Positions 25,222 through 33,210 of a stretch of DNA of 39,562 nucleotides are shown here, in pieces; position 1 is the first letter of the stretch, and every line of letters begins with the position of its first letter. Location: contig JABFYB010000709.1 in assembly GCA_013361475.1 (NCBI GenBank), forward strand, positions 1-39,562. Reading direction: 5' to 3'. This DNA comes from Hamadaea sp. GTDB lineage: Bacteria; Actinomycetota; Actinomycetes; Mycobacteriales; Micromonosporaceae. The position numbers and the translations under genes were made by a program. Below the pieces are notes generated by a model that searched no databases, was not told where the DNA came from, and saw only the letters and a list, made by a program, of their open reading frames with translations.

Positions 25222-26118
25222 ATGTCGCAATTCGCCATCCCGGACCAGCTCGGCCGGTCCACCCTCAGAGATCTCGCGGTCCGGCACGGTCTCGCGGTCG
25301 CCGCGCAGCGTCCGAGCCTGGGGGCCTACGCCGGCCAGCTCTGGCGTTACCGCCATTTCGTCACGACGTACGCCAACGCCAAGCTGGTCGCCTCCTACGG
25401 GACATCTCGGCTGGGCCGGTTGTGGCAGGTGCTCACACCGTTGACCAACGCCGCGGTCTACTTCCTGATCTTCGGCGTTGTGCTGAACACGCGGGCCGGC
25501 GTAACCAATTTCGTGGCGTACCTCTGCATCGGATTATTTGCCTTCAACTACACGCAGTCTGTTGCGATGAACGGAATCCAGGCCATCTCCGGAAATCTTG
25601 GCTTGATTCGGGCATTGAAATTCCCTCGGGCAAGCCTTCCGCTGGCGGCTACCGTCACGCAGCTGCAGCACCTACTGGCCTCCATGGTCGTACTAGTGGT
25701 CATTGTCCTGGTGACTGGCGAGCCGGTGACGCTCCAGTGGCTGCTGGTGATTCCGACAATTCTGCTCTTCACCATGTTCAACGCCGGGCTTTCGCTGATC
25801 CTCGCGCGGCTCGGGGCCAAGGCCTCGGATCTGCGCCAGGTATTGCCGTTCGTGATGCGGACGTGGATGTACGGATCCGGGGTCTTCTACAGCGTGGACG
25901 TCTTCACCGATCATCTGCCCTCACCGGTGGCGGCGGTCGTGCAGGCCAACCCCTTGGTTGTCTTCATCGAGCTGTTGCGGGGGGCCTTTCTCGCCGGCTC
26001 GGAGCGGATGCTACCGACCGGGCAGCTCTTCATCTACGCTTCCGGGTGGTCGATGATCATCGCGGTGCTCGGCTTCGTATATTTCTGGCAAGGGGAACAA
26101 GGGTACGGCCGTGGTTGA
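25222..26118 (+). CDS. ABC-2 type polysaccharide exporter, permease subunit
   Basis: The 298-residue membrane subunit of a Wzm/TagG-type ABC transporter, which moves lipid-linked polymer across the cytoplasmic membrane. After ~45 polar residues comes the family's amphipathic region (FVTTYANAKLVASYGTSRLGRLWQVLTP) and then about six membrane helices (VYFLIFGVVL, VAYLCIGLFAFNY, LLASMVVLVVIVLV, LLVIPTILLFTMFNAGLSLIL, a re-entrant MRTWMYGSGVFY and a last helix at 270-290). NPLVVFIELLRGAFL is a typical ABC-2 block. The stop overlaps the ATPase start by eight bases (GTGGTTGA), so the two subunits are translationally coupled. Confidence 0.94.
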   Translation: MSQFAIPDQLGRSTLRDLAVRHGLAVAAQRPSLGAYAGQLWRYRHFVTTYANAKLVASYGTSRLGRLWQVLTPLTNAAVYFLIFGVVLNTRAGVTNFVAYLCIGLFAFNYTQSVAMNGIQAISGNLGLIRALKFPRASLPLAATVTQLQHLLASMVVLVVIVLVTGEPVTLQWLLVIPTILLFTMFNAGLSLILARLGAKASDLRQVLPFVMRTWMYGSGVFYSVDVFTDHLPSPVAAVVQANPLVVFIELLRGAFLAGSERMLPTGQLFIYASGWSMIIAVLGFVYFWQGEQGYGRG

Positions 26119-27016
26119 TTTCCTCGATATCGGCGGCTTCGTCGACGACACCGTGACGCTTCCGGCGATCAAGGATCTTCCGCCGGACTACCAGCAGACC
26201 TGGAACACGCCGACCATTCGACTCCCGATCATTTCGGAGTCGGAGCCGGTCGATGATCGGGTGCCCACGGTAGTGGTCGACGACGTTCACGTCGTGTACC
26301 GGATCGCGACCGGCGCCACGTGGGACGCCAGCCCGCTCGCCGGGCTCAAGCGCCTCGTCACCAAGAAGAAGTCGGTGGCCATGCGCGAGGTCCATGCCGT
26401 CAAGGGTGTCAGCTTCGCCGCCTATCAGGGCGAAGCGATCGGACTGATCGGCAGCAACGGCTCCGGTAAGTCCACGCTGTTGCGAGCCATCGCCGGTCTG
26501 TTGCCGACGGCCCGCGGAAAGGTCTACACACAGGGTCAGCCTTCGCTGCTCGGCGTCAACGCAGCGCTCTTGAACGACCTCACCGGCGAGCGCAACGTCA
26601 TCCTCGGATGCCTCGCGATGGGCATGTCACTCGCGGAGGCGAAGACACGAGTTCAGGAGATCGTCGAGTTCTCCGGGATCAACGAGCGCGGTGACTTCGC
26701 CTCGCTGCCGATGCGTACCTATTCCTCGGGTATGTCGGCGCGCCTCCGGTTCGCGATCGCCGCCGCCCGCAAGCACGACGTCCTGCTCATCGATGAGGCG
26801 CTCGCGACCGGTGACGGCACGTTCCGCAAGCGGAGCGAGGCGCGGGTGAATCAGCTCCGTGAGGAGGCGGGAACCGTGTTCCTCGTCAGCCATCAACTGA
26901 GCACGATCCGGACCACCTGCGAACGAACCCTGTGGCTGGAGGCAGGCGTCCTCCGGATGGACGGGCCGACCAAGGAAGTCCTTGCGGAGTACAAGAAGTT
27001 CACCAAGACGGACTGA
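26111..27016 (+). CDS. ABC-2 type polysaccharide exporter, ATP-binding subunit
   Basis: The 301-residue partner of the permease, of the Wzt/TagH kind. An unusual ~60-residue N-terminal extension precedes the nucleotide-binding domain. Walker A is GSNGSGKST at about 114-122, the signature is YSSGMSARLRFAIA, Walker B is DVLLIDEALATGD and the switch His is in LVSHQ. The protein ends soon after the ABC domain, so it lacks the carbohydrate-binding C-terminal domain that reads chain ends in O-antigen Wzt proteins. Export is therefore more likely of the TagGH or capsule sort. The stop lies six bases from the end of the convergent gene at 27023. Confidence 0.94.
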   Translation: MVDFLDIGGFVDDTVTLPAIKDLPPDYQQTWNTPTIRLPIISESEPVDDRVPTVVVDDVHVVYRIATGATWDASPLAGLKRLVTKKKSVAMREVHAVKGVSFAAYQGEAIGLIGSNGSGKSTLLRAIAGLLPTARGKVYTQGQPSLLGVNAALLNDLTGERNVILGCLAMGMSLAEAKTRVQEIVEFSGINERGDFASLPMRTYSSGMSARLRFAIAAARKHDVLLIDEALATGDGTFRKRSEARVNQLREEAGTVFLVSHQLSTIRTTCERTLWLEAGVLRMDGPTKEVLAEYKKFTKTD

Positions 27017-27022
27017 CCCACG

Positions 27023-27733
27023 CTACGGGCGGGCGGATACTGCGATGAGCTCGCTCAACGTGGGAGGCCGCATGTCGCTGAGGAAGAAGACCTTCGTCGG
27101 CTGGTGCAAGCGGAGCAGGTGGCTGAGGCGATCGTCGCGAAACACCTCCCAGCCGGGTTCGCTGCGGTGCGCCTCCCACGAGCTGCGGCTTGGAACGTAC
27201 TCGATCGCCAGGCCCGTGTCGCGCAACAAGGAGAACCACGGCACGTCAGTGATGATCAATGGGACGTGGGTGCCCGTCGCCGTCGCGCATTGCTCCACGA
27301 CGCGGGCGAGGTCGCGCAACGTCTCCAGACTGAAACCCATTGCCACATAGGCATGAATAGCGAGTGAGTCGGAAAGGACCGGCCCGCCGGTCGTCCGGGG
27401 CTGAGTCGTCCGCTCGATCGCGGCCGGGGAAGCCACGGCGCCGCCAGCACCCTTGGTACGGGCGAACCGGGCGGACGCTCGCCGGACGACCTTGGACACG
27501 GCCGCGGTGGGATCGTTCCGAAGCAGCGCCACCGCCCGGGCGAGCCGGTAGGAGCGGCTTCGGATGATCGCATCCACGACGGAACGCTGTCGGTCACGGT
27601 CGGCAACGGTCGCCTGATGGCGCTGGCGCCAGGCTTCCCGATCCACCTCGAGCTGCGCGATCCGTGCACTAGCAACTTCGAGTTTCCGCTGTGCGCGGCT
27701 AAGAGCCGCGGAGAGGTCGGGCACGTCGGTCAT
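27023..27733 (-). CDS. Coiled-coil protein with unknown C-terminal domain
   Basis: A 236-residue protein I cannot assign. Residues 5-60 form a coiled coil (LSAALSRAQRKLEVASARIA and onward), followed by a basic helix IIRSRSYRLARAVALLRNDP. Helices of this SxSxRL kind often follow coiled coils in polysaccharide-locus proteins. The C-terminal ~120 residues look alpha/beta (LSDSLAIHAYVAMG, VPLIITDVPWFSLL, KVFFLSDMRPPTL) but carry no familiar catalytic motif. The start is ATG at 27733, overlapping the upstream GT stop by four bases, with GAGGAG nearby. It is the last gene of the large minus-strand unit and converges on the exporter ATPase gene. Confidence 0.75.
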   Translation of the reverse strand: MTDVPDLSAALSRAQRKLEVASARIAQLEVDREAWRQRHQATVADRDRQRSVVDAIIRSRSYRLARAVALLRNDPTAAVSKVVRRASARFARTKGAGGAVASPAAIERTTQPRTTGGPVLSDSLAIHAYVAMGFSLETLRDLARVVEQCATATGTHVPLIITDVPWFSLLRDTGLAIEYVPSRSSWEAHRSEPGWEVFRDDRLSHLLRLHQPTKVFFLSDMRPPTLSELIAVSARP

Positions 27734-29922
27734 GCCGGTCTCCTCGTCGTAGCGCTTCGGGGAAGCAGCGTGCTCATCCAGTTCGCCGCGGTGGCCGCGC
27801 CGTTGGCGAAGGCGAGCTCGCCACATCGCTCGGACAGGCGGGCCTGAGTTTCCGGCGTCGTGGCATGGCCAAGGACGATGTCCACCTCGTCGCCGGAGGT
27901 GTCGTAGATGGCCAGGCACGCTCCCGCTCGCTCGGCGAAACGGGCGCGGCCGACCTGATCGTCGAGGGCGGTCTGGTCGTTCGGGACGAAGACCGTCGGT
28001 ACGCGGGACGCGATCAGCTCATGGAAGGAGTTGTAGCCGCAGGCGCTGATCGCCAGATCGAAGGCGCGTAGATACCGGCTGATCGGATACAGGCTGGCTA
28101 CGATCACGCCGGGCGGTGGCTGGATGGGCGTCGTCGCGATCGGCGACTGCGCGAGGACCACCTGGTATCCACGATCCGCTAGCGAACGCGAGATCCGGGC
28201 GATCGGCGAGGAGATGTCGTTGATGTTGCCCGCGCCGAGTTGCAGAAGGGCCGCCGGGCGCTTGTCGAGCCCCAACGCTTGCCGGGCCTGGTCGGCCGTC
28301 AGCAACTCATCGTCGTCGAGGTACACGATCGGGTCGACGCGGACCACACGCTCCCGCTCGGCGACCGTGGGTCCCTCGTCCGCCTCGGCCCCGAACTCGC
28401 CGGGCTCCAAGACGAAGTCGAACGCTGTGCTCCGCTCGATCCAGCGCTGTCCGGCCCCTTTTTTCCACATCGCCCGGCGTACCCAGACCCAGGTGATCTC
28501 GGGATGCGCAGCGATCGTGCTGAGCAGTCCGTTGTATGGCACCGTACCGTCCACGGCGACCAGAGCGGGACGGTGCGTTGCGATCAGGTGCTGGAGTCGG
28601 TCATGGAGAAACTCGTTCCATCTGGCTGCAGCGATGCCGAGGTACTTGACGGACGGGATGTACTCGGTGAGGTAACCCTGATCTTCCACCACGGAGGCGG
28701 CGTACGACTGCGTCGCGATGACGGTACGCAAGTCTTGAGGCAAGCGACGGGCGATGGACATGAGGCGCGTGAGGTGCCCCAAGCCGGCGCCATTGCTGCT
28801 CAGCATCATGACCGTCGGGGCGTTGACGTCCGCGGCGGACCTGGTCGACTCGGCCGTCGGCGCTTTGGCAGCTTCCACTCCCAAGGATTTCAGGCGCCCG
28901 GCGTGCGATGCGTAGCCGAAGTGCTTTTCTACGTACGCACGAGCGTTTTCGACGATCTCGCGGTATTTGGCGCGATCTCGATGTAGCGACCTGATCGTGT
29001 CCTGGACCTCCGCCGTGGTTCGGTAGAGCGCGGCGTCTTCGAACAGTTCGCGGAAATGATGCGGCACGACGACCGGGACGCCACTGGCCATCGCTTCGAG
29101 GATCGCCCGGCCGAACGCCTCCACCAACGACGGATCGTGGAAGTATACGAAGTAGTCGACGGACCGCAAGAAGTCTTTGGCGTCGACTGAGCCGAACCGA
29201 AGGATCTCCCAAGAGGCAGGCACGGCTCCCAGACGCTTGGCCGCGAACTCGCCCCCGCCGAGCACGCGTACCTTGAAGTCGTCGGTCACCGGATAGGCGT
29301 CGCGGATCTCTTGAGCAGTCTTCGGCCACTTGATCGACTCGGCGCGGCTGTGCCTTCCGATCACGGGCACCTTGCCCACGGGCTCCGGGCGATCCATCCA
29401 CCATTCATCGACATTGATGACGTTGTGCCAATACGTGGATTCCAGTACGAAGGACGGGTCGACCGCCTCCACCTGGCGACGGATGGACGGGCCGATCGCG
29501 TACCACCGGGCGGCACCGAAGTACCGATGAACTCGAGCCTGGACCTCGGCGAGGTCGTAATACTCGCTGCCGTCGTCAAGATCGCGTGGCCCTTGATTGA
29601 CTACCATGACCACGGTGTCCGCAGCGACCTTCGGCACCTCCTCCAGGTCGGACACGAAGATGCGCGGCTGACGGATCGTCAGCACCCGGGCCGCCACGCG
29701 CTGGCCTTTCACCGCCAGGTCGGCGTGACCTGCCCGAAGACAGTCCACGATGCGGGGATTGAACCCCCGGTTGGTCAGGAACGGTGACGGCGTCTGGAGG
29801 AGAATCGTGGTCAAGCCCGCAGCGGCCTGCGCTCGGACCTCCTCGGCGATACTCGCCGACGTTCCGCCGGGATACCGAAAGTCCGAGAGTATCGCCACGT
29901 CGTAGACGACTTCGCTGGTCAT
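27730..29922 (-). CDS. Two-module glycosyltransferase (GT4-like plus MurG/GT28-like)
   Basis: A 730-residue fusion of two GT-B enzymes. The N-terminal module (about 1-345) has DVAILSDFRYPGGTSAS, the strand VRVLGGGEF and the GT4 signature E-x7-E (Glu268 to Glu276 in EAFGRAILE), followed by SGVPVVVP. The C-terminal module (about 365-715) starts SSNGAGLGHLTRLM, a glycine-rich acceptor loop as in MurG and related GT28 enzymes, and ends with ISACGYNSFHELIASRVPTVFVP, the donor-binding region. ATG at 29922 (second of two adjacent ATGs) was chosen because GGAG lies six bases upstream; GTG at 29934 is in frame. It overlaps the next gene by four bases. Confidence 0.87.
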   Translation of the reverse strand: MTSEVVYDVAILSDFRYPGGTSASIAEEVRAQAAAGLTTILLQTPSPFLTNRGFNPRIVDCLRAGHADLAVKGQRVAARVLTIRQPRIFVSDLEEVPKVAADTVVMVVNQGPRDLDDGSEYYDLAEVQARVHRYFGAARWYAIGPSIRRQVEAVDPSFVLESTYWHNVINVDEWWMDRPEPVGKVPVIGRHSRAESIKWPKTAQEIRDAYPVTDDFKVRVLGGGEFAAKRLGAVPASWEILRFGSVDAKDFLRSVDYFVYFHDPSLVEAFGRAILEAMASGVPVVVPHHFRELFEDAALYRTTAEVQDTIRSLHRDRAKYREIVENARAYVEKHFGYASHAGRLKSLGVEAAKAPTAESTRSAADVNAPTVMMLSSNGAGLGHLTRLMSIARRLPQDLRTVIATQSYAASVVEDQGYLTEYIPSVKYLGIAAARWNEFLHDRLQHLIATHRPALVAVDGTVPYNGLLSTIAAHPEITWVWVRRAMWKKGAGQRWIERSTAFDFVLEPGEFGAEADEGPTVAERERVVRVDPIVYLDDDELLTADQARQALGLDKRPAALLQLGAGNINDISSPIARISRSLADRGYQVVLAQSPIATTPIQPPPGVIVASLYPISRYLRAFDLAISACGYNSFHELIASRVPTVFVPNDQTALDDQVGRARFAERAGACLAIYDTSGDEVDIVLGHATTPETQARLSERCGELAFANGAATAANWMSTLLPRSATTRRPA

Positions 29923-29976
29923 CATGATCTCCACCCGCTACGCCGGCTTTGCCCGGCCATCGTGCTTCACGCCCTA

Positions 29977-30008
29977 CGCGAAGCCCTCATCCGTGCGCGA
30001 AGCCCTCA
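29977..30008. repeat. Short tandem repeat at the end of the asparagine-synthase-like gene
   Basis: CGCGAAGCCCTCA occurs at 29977-29989 and again at 29996-30008, a 19-base period; a third partial copy (CGAAGCC) is at 30017-30023. One copy covers the stop codon of the 30006-31682 gene, and on that strand each copy carries its own TGAGGG. It lies within the 83-base gap between two minus-strand genes. Confidence 0.6.
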
Positions 30009-31682
30009 CCCCTGGTCGAAGCCAGAATCGATCAGCCGGCTCGCATACCTGGTCCGCCACTCGCCGAGGAGGCTCGCCCACTGGAGGGTGCGCAGGCCGG
30101 CGGAACTCCGCCCGATCAAGGCGAGCGCGTCCGGATCCTTGAGCGCCTGCCTCATGTCCGGTGCCAGCAGCATCAAGGTAGCCTGGTCGCCTCGGATGGC
30201 CTGCGCCATCGCGGTTAGTGCTGGCAGATTCGCCTGCCTACGCTGTGCGCGCGTCCCCGTGGGCTTCACCGGGTCGTTCGTCGACGGAAGCGCCGCCACC
30301 GCCGGATTGGCCGCGTGCAGCATGTCGCGGTAGAAACCGCCCCCGATCTTGGCCGTCAGCGGGACCCGCAACGCCGCGGCGATCACGGTGGGATGTACGA
30401 AGGGCAGCCGGACGTTCACCTCTGGTGCCAGGAGCCATTGCGCCGACGAGCCGATGGCCCTTGCGGTTCGGGTGTGCAACACCCCGAGTGTCGAGGCCGC
30501 GGGATGCCCGGCGAACCTGGACACCGCGTCGTCGAGCGACGCGCGACTCCGGTCTTCGAACGCGGCGGCGACGCCGGGCGCGAGCAGGCCCCGTTGCTGC
30601 AGCCGCTTCTGCTCCAGCGAGTTCCACAGGAGACGTCGCTGGTGCTCCGCGGACGGCGCGTTCGCCACTTCCTGGGAGACGAAGAGGCTCTTGAACAGCA
30701 CGTCGCCCGCCAGTCCGTCGAGGAATTCCTCCTGGCGCTCATGCAGGGCGCGTACCAGCGGCATGATCCAGACGTGGTGGGTGGTCTGGTAGTTCAATCG
30801 CTGCCGGACCGCCGAGTGCTCATCGAGCCAGGCGTCCGCCCCCGGAAGGAACACGCGATGCTTCATCCGTAGCGCACGCGCGACCCGCTGGGCGTAGTCG
30901 ATGTCGCGGTCGCGTCCATCGTCGTTACTCGTGGTCCAAGCGATCAGCCGACGTCGTCGCCGGGCGAGAATGGCCAGGAGGCGGGAGTCCCAGCCTCCGC
31001 TCAGGGTGATGGCGGCCTGCCGTCGGGCACCCTCCACATGGCTCGCGACGATGTCCGCAGCGTCCGCCGGAGTCACCTTGCCATTGGGCTCACAGCCGAG
31101 CCATCCGGGTTCGAAGGTGAGCGCCTCGACGCGATGGGGTTCAGCTCGCCAGGCGGTGGCCGCCTGCATCCGCCGGATCTCCAGGAAAGGCGTGGTGTCG
31201 GCGAGCGGCGCAGTGACTCCCGCGATGCTTGACCAGGCGGTCCAATCGGTGCGCAATCCGCCGTCCACGATGTCGAGGAGCGGGTCGATTCGCACCGAGA
31301 AGTAGACCGCCCCGCCATGCCGCCGAACGTAGAGGTCCTGAAGGCCAAGACCGTCCGTGTGGAGAACGGCGTTGTCCCGGCCGAGTTCCAAGCCGGCTGC
31401 GAGGCGCTGTTCGGCGACCGACGTCCAGCTCGAGGGAGGTGCGCTTTCCGCCAGGTCTCCCCAGAAGAATCCACGGCTTTCGCCCGCGGCCCAGGTCGAC
31501 ACGCGCCCTGTCGCCCACAGCACCGCAGTGGTACCGCTGTGAAGTTCCTGTAGCCCGGTCGGGGACGATTCCCGCAAACGGCGGAACGTCTCGGGGTCCC
31601 ACTCGCCGACTGCTCCGCACACGTAGGGCCGGGTGCGATACGTGATGTCTCCGTCGCTGCCACGGATGATCCCGTCAGACAT
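30006..31682 (-). CDS. Asparagine-synthase-like ATP-dependent amidotransferase lacking the Cys nucleophile
   Basis: A 558-residue protein of the asparagine synthase (AsnB) family. The PP-loop SGGWDS at 228-233 binds ATP and adenylates a carboxylate, and LDGLAGDVLF is a second family block. The N-terminal half resembles the glutaminase fold in outline, but the protein starts MSDGIIRGSDGD, with no Cys at position 2. Release of ammonia from glutamine is therefore unlikely, and free ammonia or another amine may be used, as in beta-lactam synthetases and lasso-peptide cyclases. Lying in a locus that makes a uronic acid, it may amidate that sugar; this is inference. ATG at 31682 overlaps the upstream stop by eight bases (ATGTCTGA). 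Confidence 0.87.
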   Translation of the reverse strand: MSDGIIRGSDGDITYRTRPYVCGAVGEWDPETFRRLRESSPTGLQELHSGTTAVLWATGRVSTWAAGESRGFFWGDLAESAPPSSWTSVAEQRLAAGLELGRDNAVLHTDGLGLQDLYVRRHGGAVYFSVRIDPLLDIVDGGLRTDWTAWSSIAGVTAPLADTTPFLEIRRMQAATAWRAEPHRVEALTFEPGWLGCEPNGKVTPADAADIVASHVEGARRQAAITLSGGWDSRLLAILARRRRRLIAWTTSNDDGRDRDIDYAQRVARALRMKHRVFLPGADAWLDEHSAVRQRLNYQTTHHVWIMPLVRALHERQEEFLDGLAGDVLFKSLFVSQEVANAPSAEHQRRLLWNSLEQKRLQQRGLLAPGVAAAFEDRSRASLDDAVSRFAGHPAASTLGVLHTRTARAIGSSAQWLLAPEVNVRLPFVHPTVIAAALRVPLTAKIGGGFYRDMLHAANPAVAALPSTNDPVKPTGTRAQRRQANLPALTAMAQAIRGDQATLMLLAPDMRQALKDPDALALIGRSSAGLRTLQWASLLGEWRTRYASRLIDSGFDQG

Positions 31683-33210
31683 CCTTGCCCGCCAGCTTCC
31701 GGATGATGCGTACCTTGCCTGCGCGTCGCCTCGCACCGCGGACAAGCCGCTGGCGGAAGGGAATCTGCGCTTCCGTCTTCCACTGGGCGACCTCGGCCTT
31801 CAACCGGGCCGCCTCCTTCTTCCAACGGTTGAGCTCCGCCTGTGCGGCGGGGACCCCCGGCTTCGCCGCTCGCCCGGGCACCGTCAGCGCCCACTCGGAG
31901 CCGTCGATCCAGTAGACGCCGTGAAGCTCGCTCACGACGTCTTCGGGGTCCTCGGCAGCCTGCCGTAGCCGGTGTGCCCGCGCCACTGCCGCCGTGCGCT
32001 CCAGCCTTGCGATCAGCAACTCGGTGCCGCGCTGGAAGGCGAGATAAAGAATCCCCAGACCGTCCGTCTCGATCCTTTCCACCAAGCGTGGCAGGCTGTC
32101 GGGCGTCAGGACTGCGCCTGGAGGGCAGGTCACCCGGAACGGGCATCCCTCGGGGACGGGCGGCGTGACCTCCTCAAACCGGACTCGGGAATCGCTTCTG
32201 AACGCCTCGCGGAGCAGGCGGAGATCCGTGTACGGGTCGTCCGGGTCCGGGGAGTGGCCGTCGAGCTGGTGCCAGGGAGCCACGATGGTGACGATCAAGT
32301 CGTCCACCTTGCCCGCGAGGGCGCCCACGATAGTCGCGGCGACGTTCTCATACGAACCGCCGTTGACCTCGACGATTACTTCGATGAAGGGGATGAGCCA
32401 TTGCCGCCTGGTGCCGTCACGCCAGTCCCGCCGCATCGGGAGTCGGTTGCGTAGAAACGGCTCGATACGCCGTTCTCGCTCGACATCGGCGGAAGTCGTT
32501 TCGGCCGCCGCCTGCCAGCCGCGTGCCTCTGGATCGGCCACGAAAACTGCGCCGGCCTGGGCCAGTCGATGACTGAACTCGGTGTCGCCGATCAGCGAGC
32601 GTCCACGGTCGAAGCCACCTTGATCACCGTAGAAGTCGAGAGACCACGACAGCGCCGGGCCGATGGCTGCCGAGTAAGCCCGATCACCCGCGTCGCGCAA
32701 GTTCCGGGTCTCCTCCACGAGCGGCGAGGTCCAGGTGGGCTTGGCGGCGTCTTCGGCTGGGTTGACCGACCCCACCACGACCAGATAGTCGGCCAGATGG
32801 TGCCAGCGCATGTGGGCCTCGACGTACTCGGCGTCGATCGAGAGGCGAGGGTCAAGGCGGAGGATCACGCCGCCGTGGGCGTGCCGAACACCAGTGTGCA
32901 CCGCGTCCGCCCCGTCCGGACCGTTCTCGTCATGGTGCACTACCCGGGTGCGCACCGGTGCGTGATCCGGAGCCTTCAGCGTTTCGCCGTCGGCCGCGAC
33001 GATGACGACGTCCATGAGGTGGCCCGGATAAGTCTGATCGGCAAGCATGGCGAGCACGCCGTCGAGCCGGTCGAGATCGTGTGTTACCGGAATGACCACC
33101 GACACCGTCAGTGATGGATGCCAGGCACCTAGGGCCGGCACCTCCAGTTCGGAGTAGTCGTTCCGATGAATTCGGGGCGCGCTTGCTCCCGTGCCCGAGG
33201 TTTCAGACAC
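31675..33210 (-). CDS. Family 2 glycosyltransferase-like protein with altered DXD (right module, gene 2)
   Basis: A 511-residue paralogue of 10117-11631 (LGAWHPSLTVSVVIPVT, RWHHLADYLVVVG, GDTEFSHRLAQAGAVF). In the place of the DXD metal site it has Asp120-Pro-Arg122, and the catalytic Glu-Asp pair reads Gly-Asp, so activity is uncertain. A second degenerate GT-A-like half covers ~240-420. The C-terminus is a coiled coil (AELNRWKKEAARLKAEVAQ) and then a basic helix (RQRLVRGARRRAGKVRIIRK). GTG at 33210 was chosen (AGAGG upstream, eight-base overlap GTGTCTGA); TTG at 33252 is in frame but lies deep in the previous gene. The partner gene at 33203-35149 comes just before it, as in the left module. 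Confidence 0.85.
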   Translation of the reverse strand: MSETSGTGASAPRIHRNDYSELEVPALGAWHPSLTVSVVIPVTHDLDRLDGVLAMLADQTYPGHLMDVVIVAADGETLKAPDHAPVRTRVVHHDENGPDGADAVHTGVRHAHGGVILRLDPRLSIDAEYVEAHMRWHHLADYLVVVGSVNPAEDAAKPTWTSPLVEETRNLRDAGDRAYSAAIGPALSWSLDFYGDQGGFDRGRSLIGDTEFSHRLAQAGAVFVADPEARGWQAAAETTSADVERERRIEPFLRNRLPMRRDWRDGTRRQWLIPFIEVIVEVNGGSYENVAATIVGALAGKVDDLIVTIVAPWHQLDGHSPDPDDPYTDLRLLREAFRSDSRVRFEEVTPPVPEGCPFRVTCPPGAVLTPDSLPRLVERIETDGLGILYLAFQRGTELLIARLERTAAVARAHRLRQAAEDPEDVVSELHGVYWIDGSEWALTVPGRAAKPGVPAAQAELNRWKKEAARLKAEVAQWKTEAQIPFRQRLVRGARRRAGKVRIIRKLAGKDV

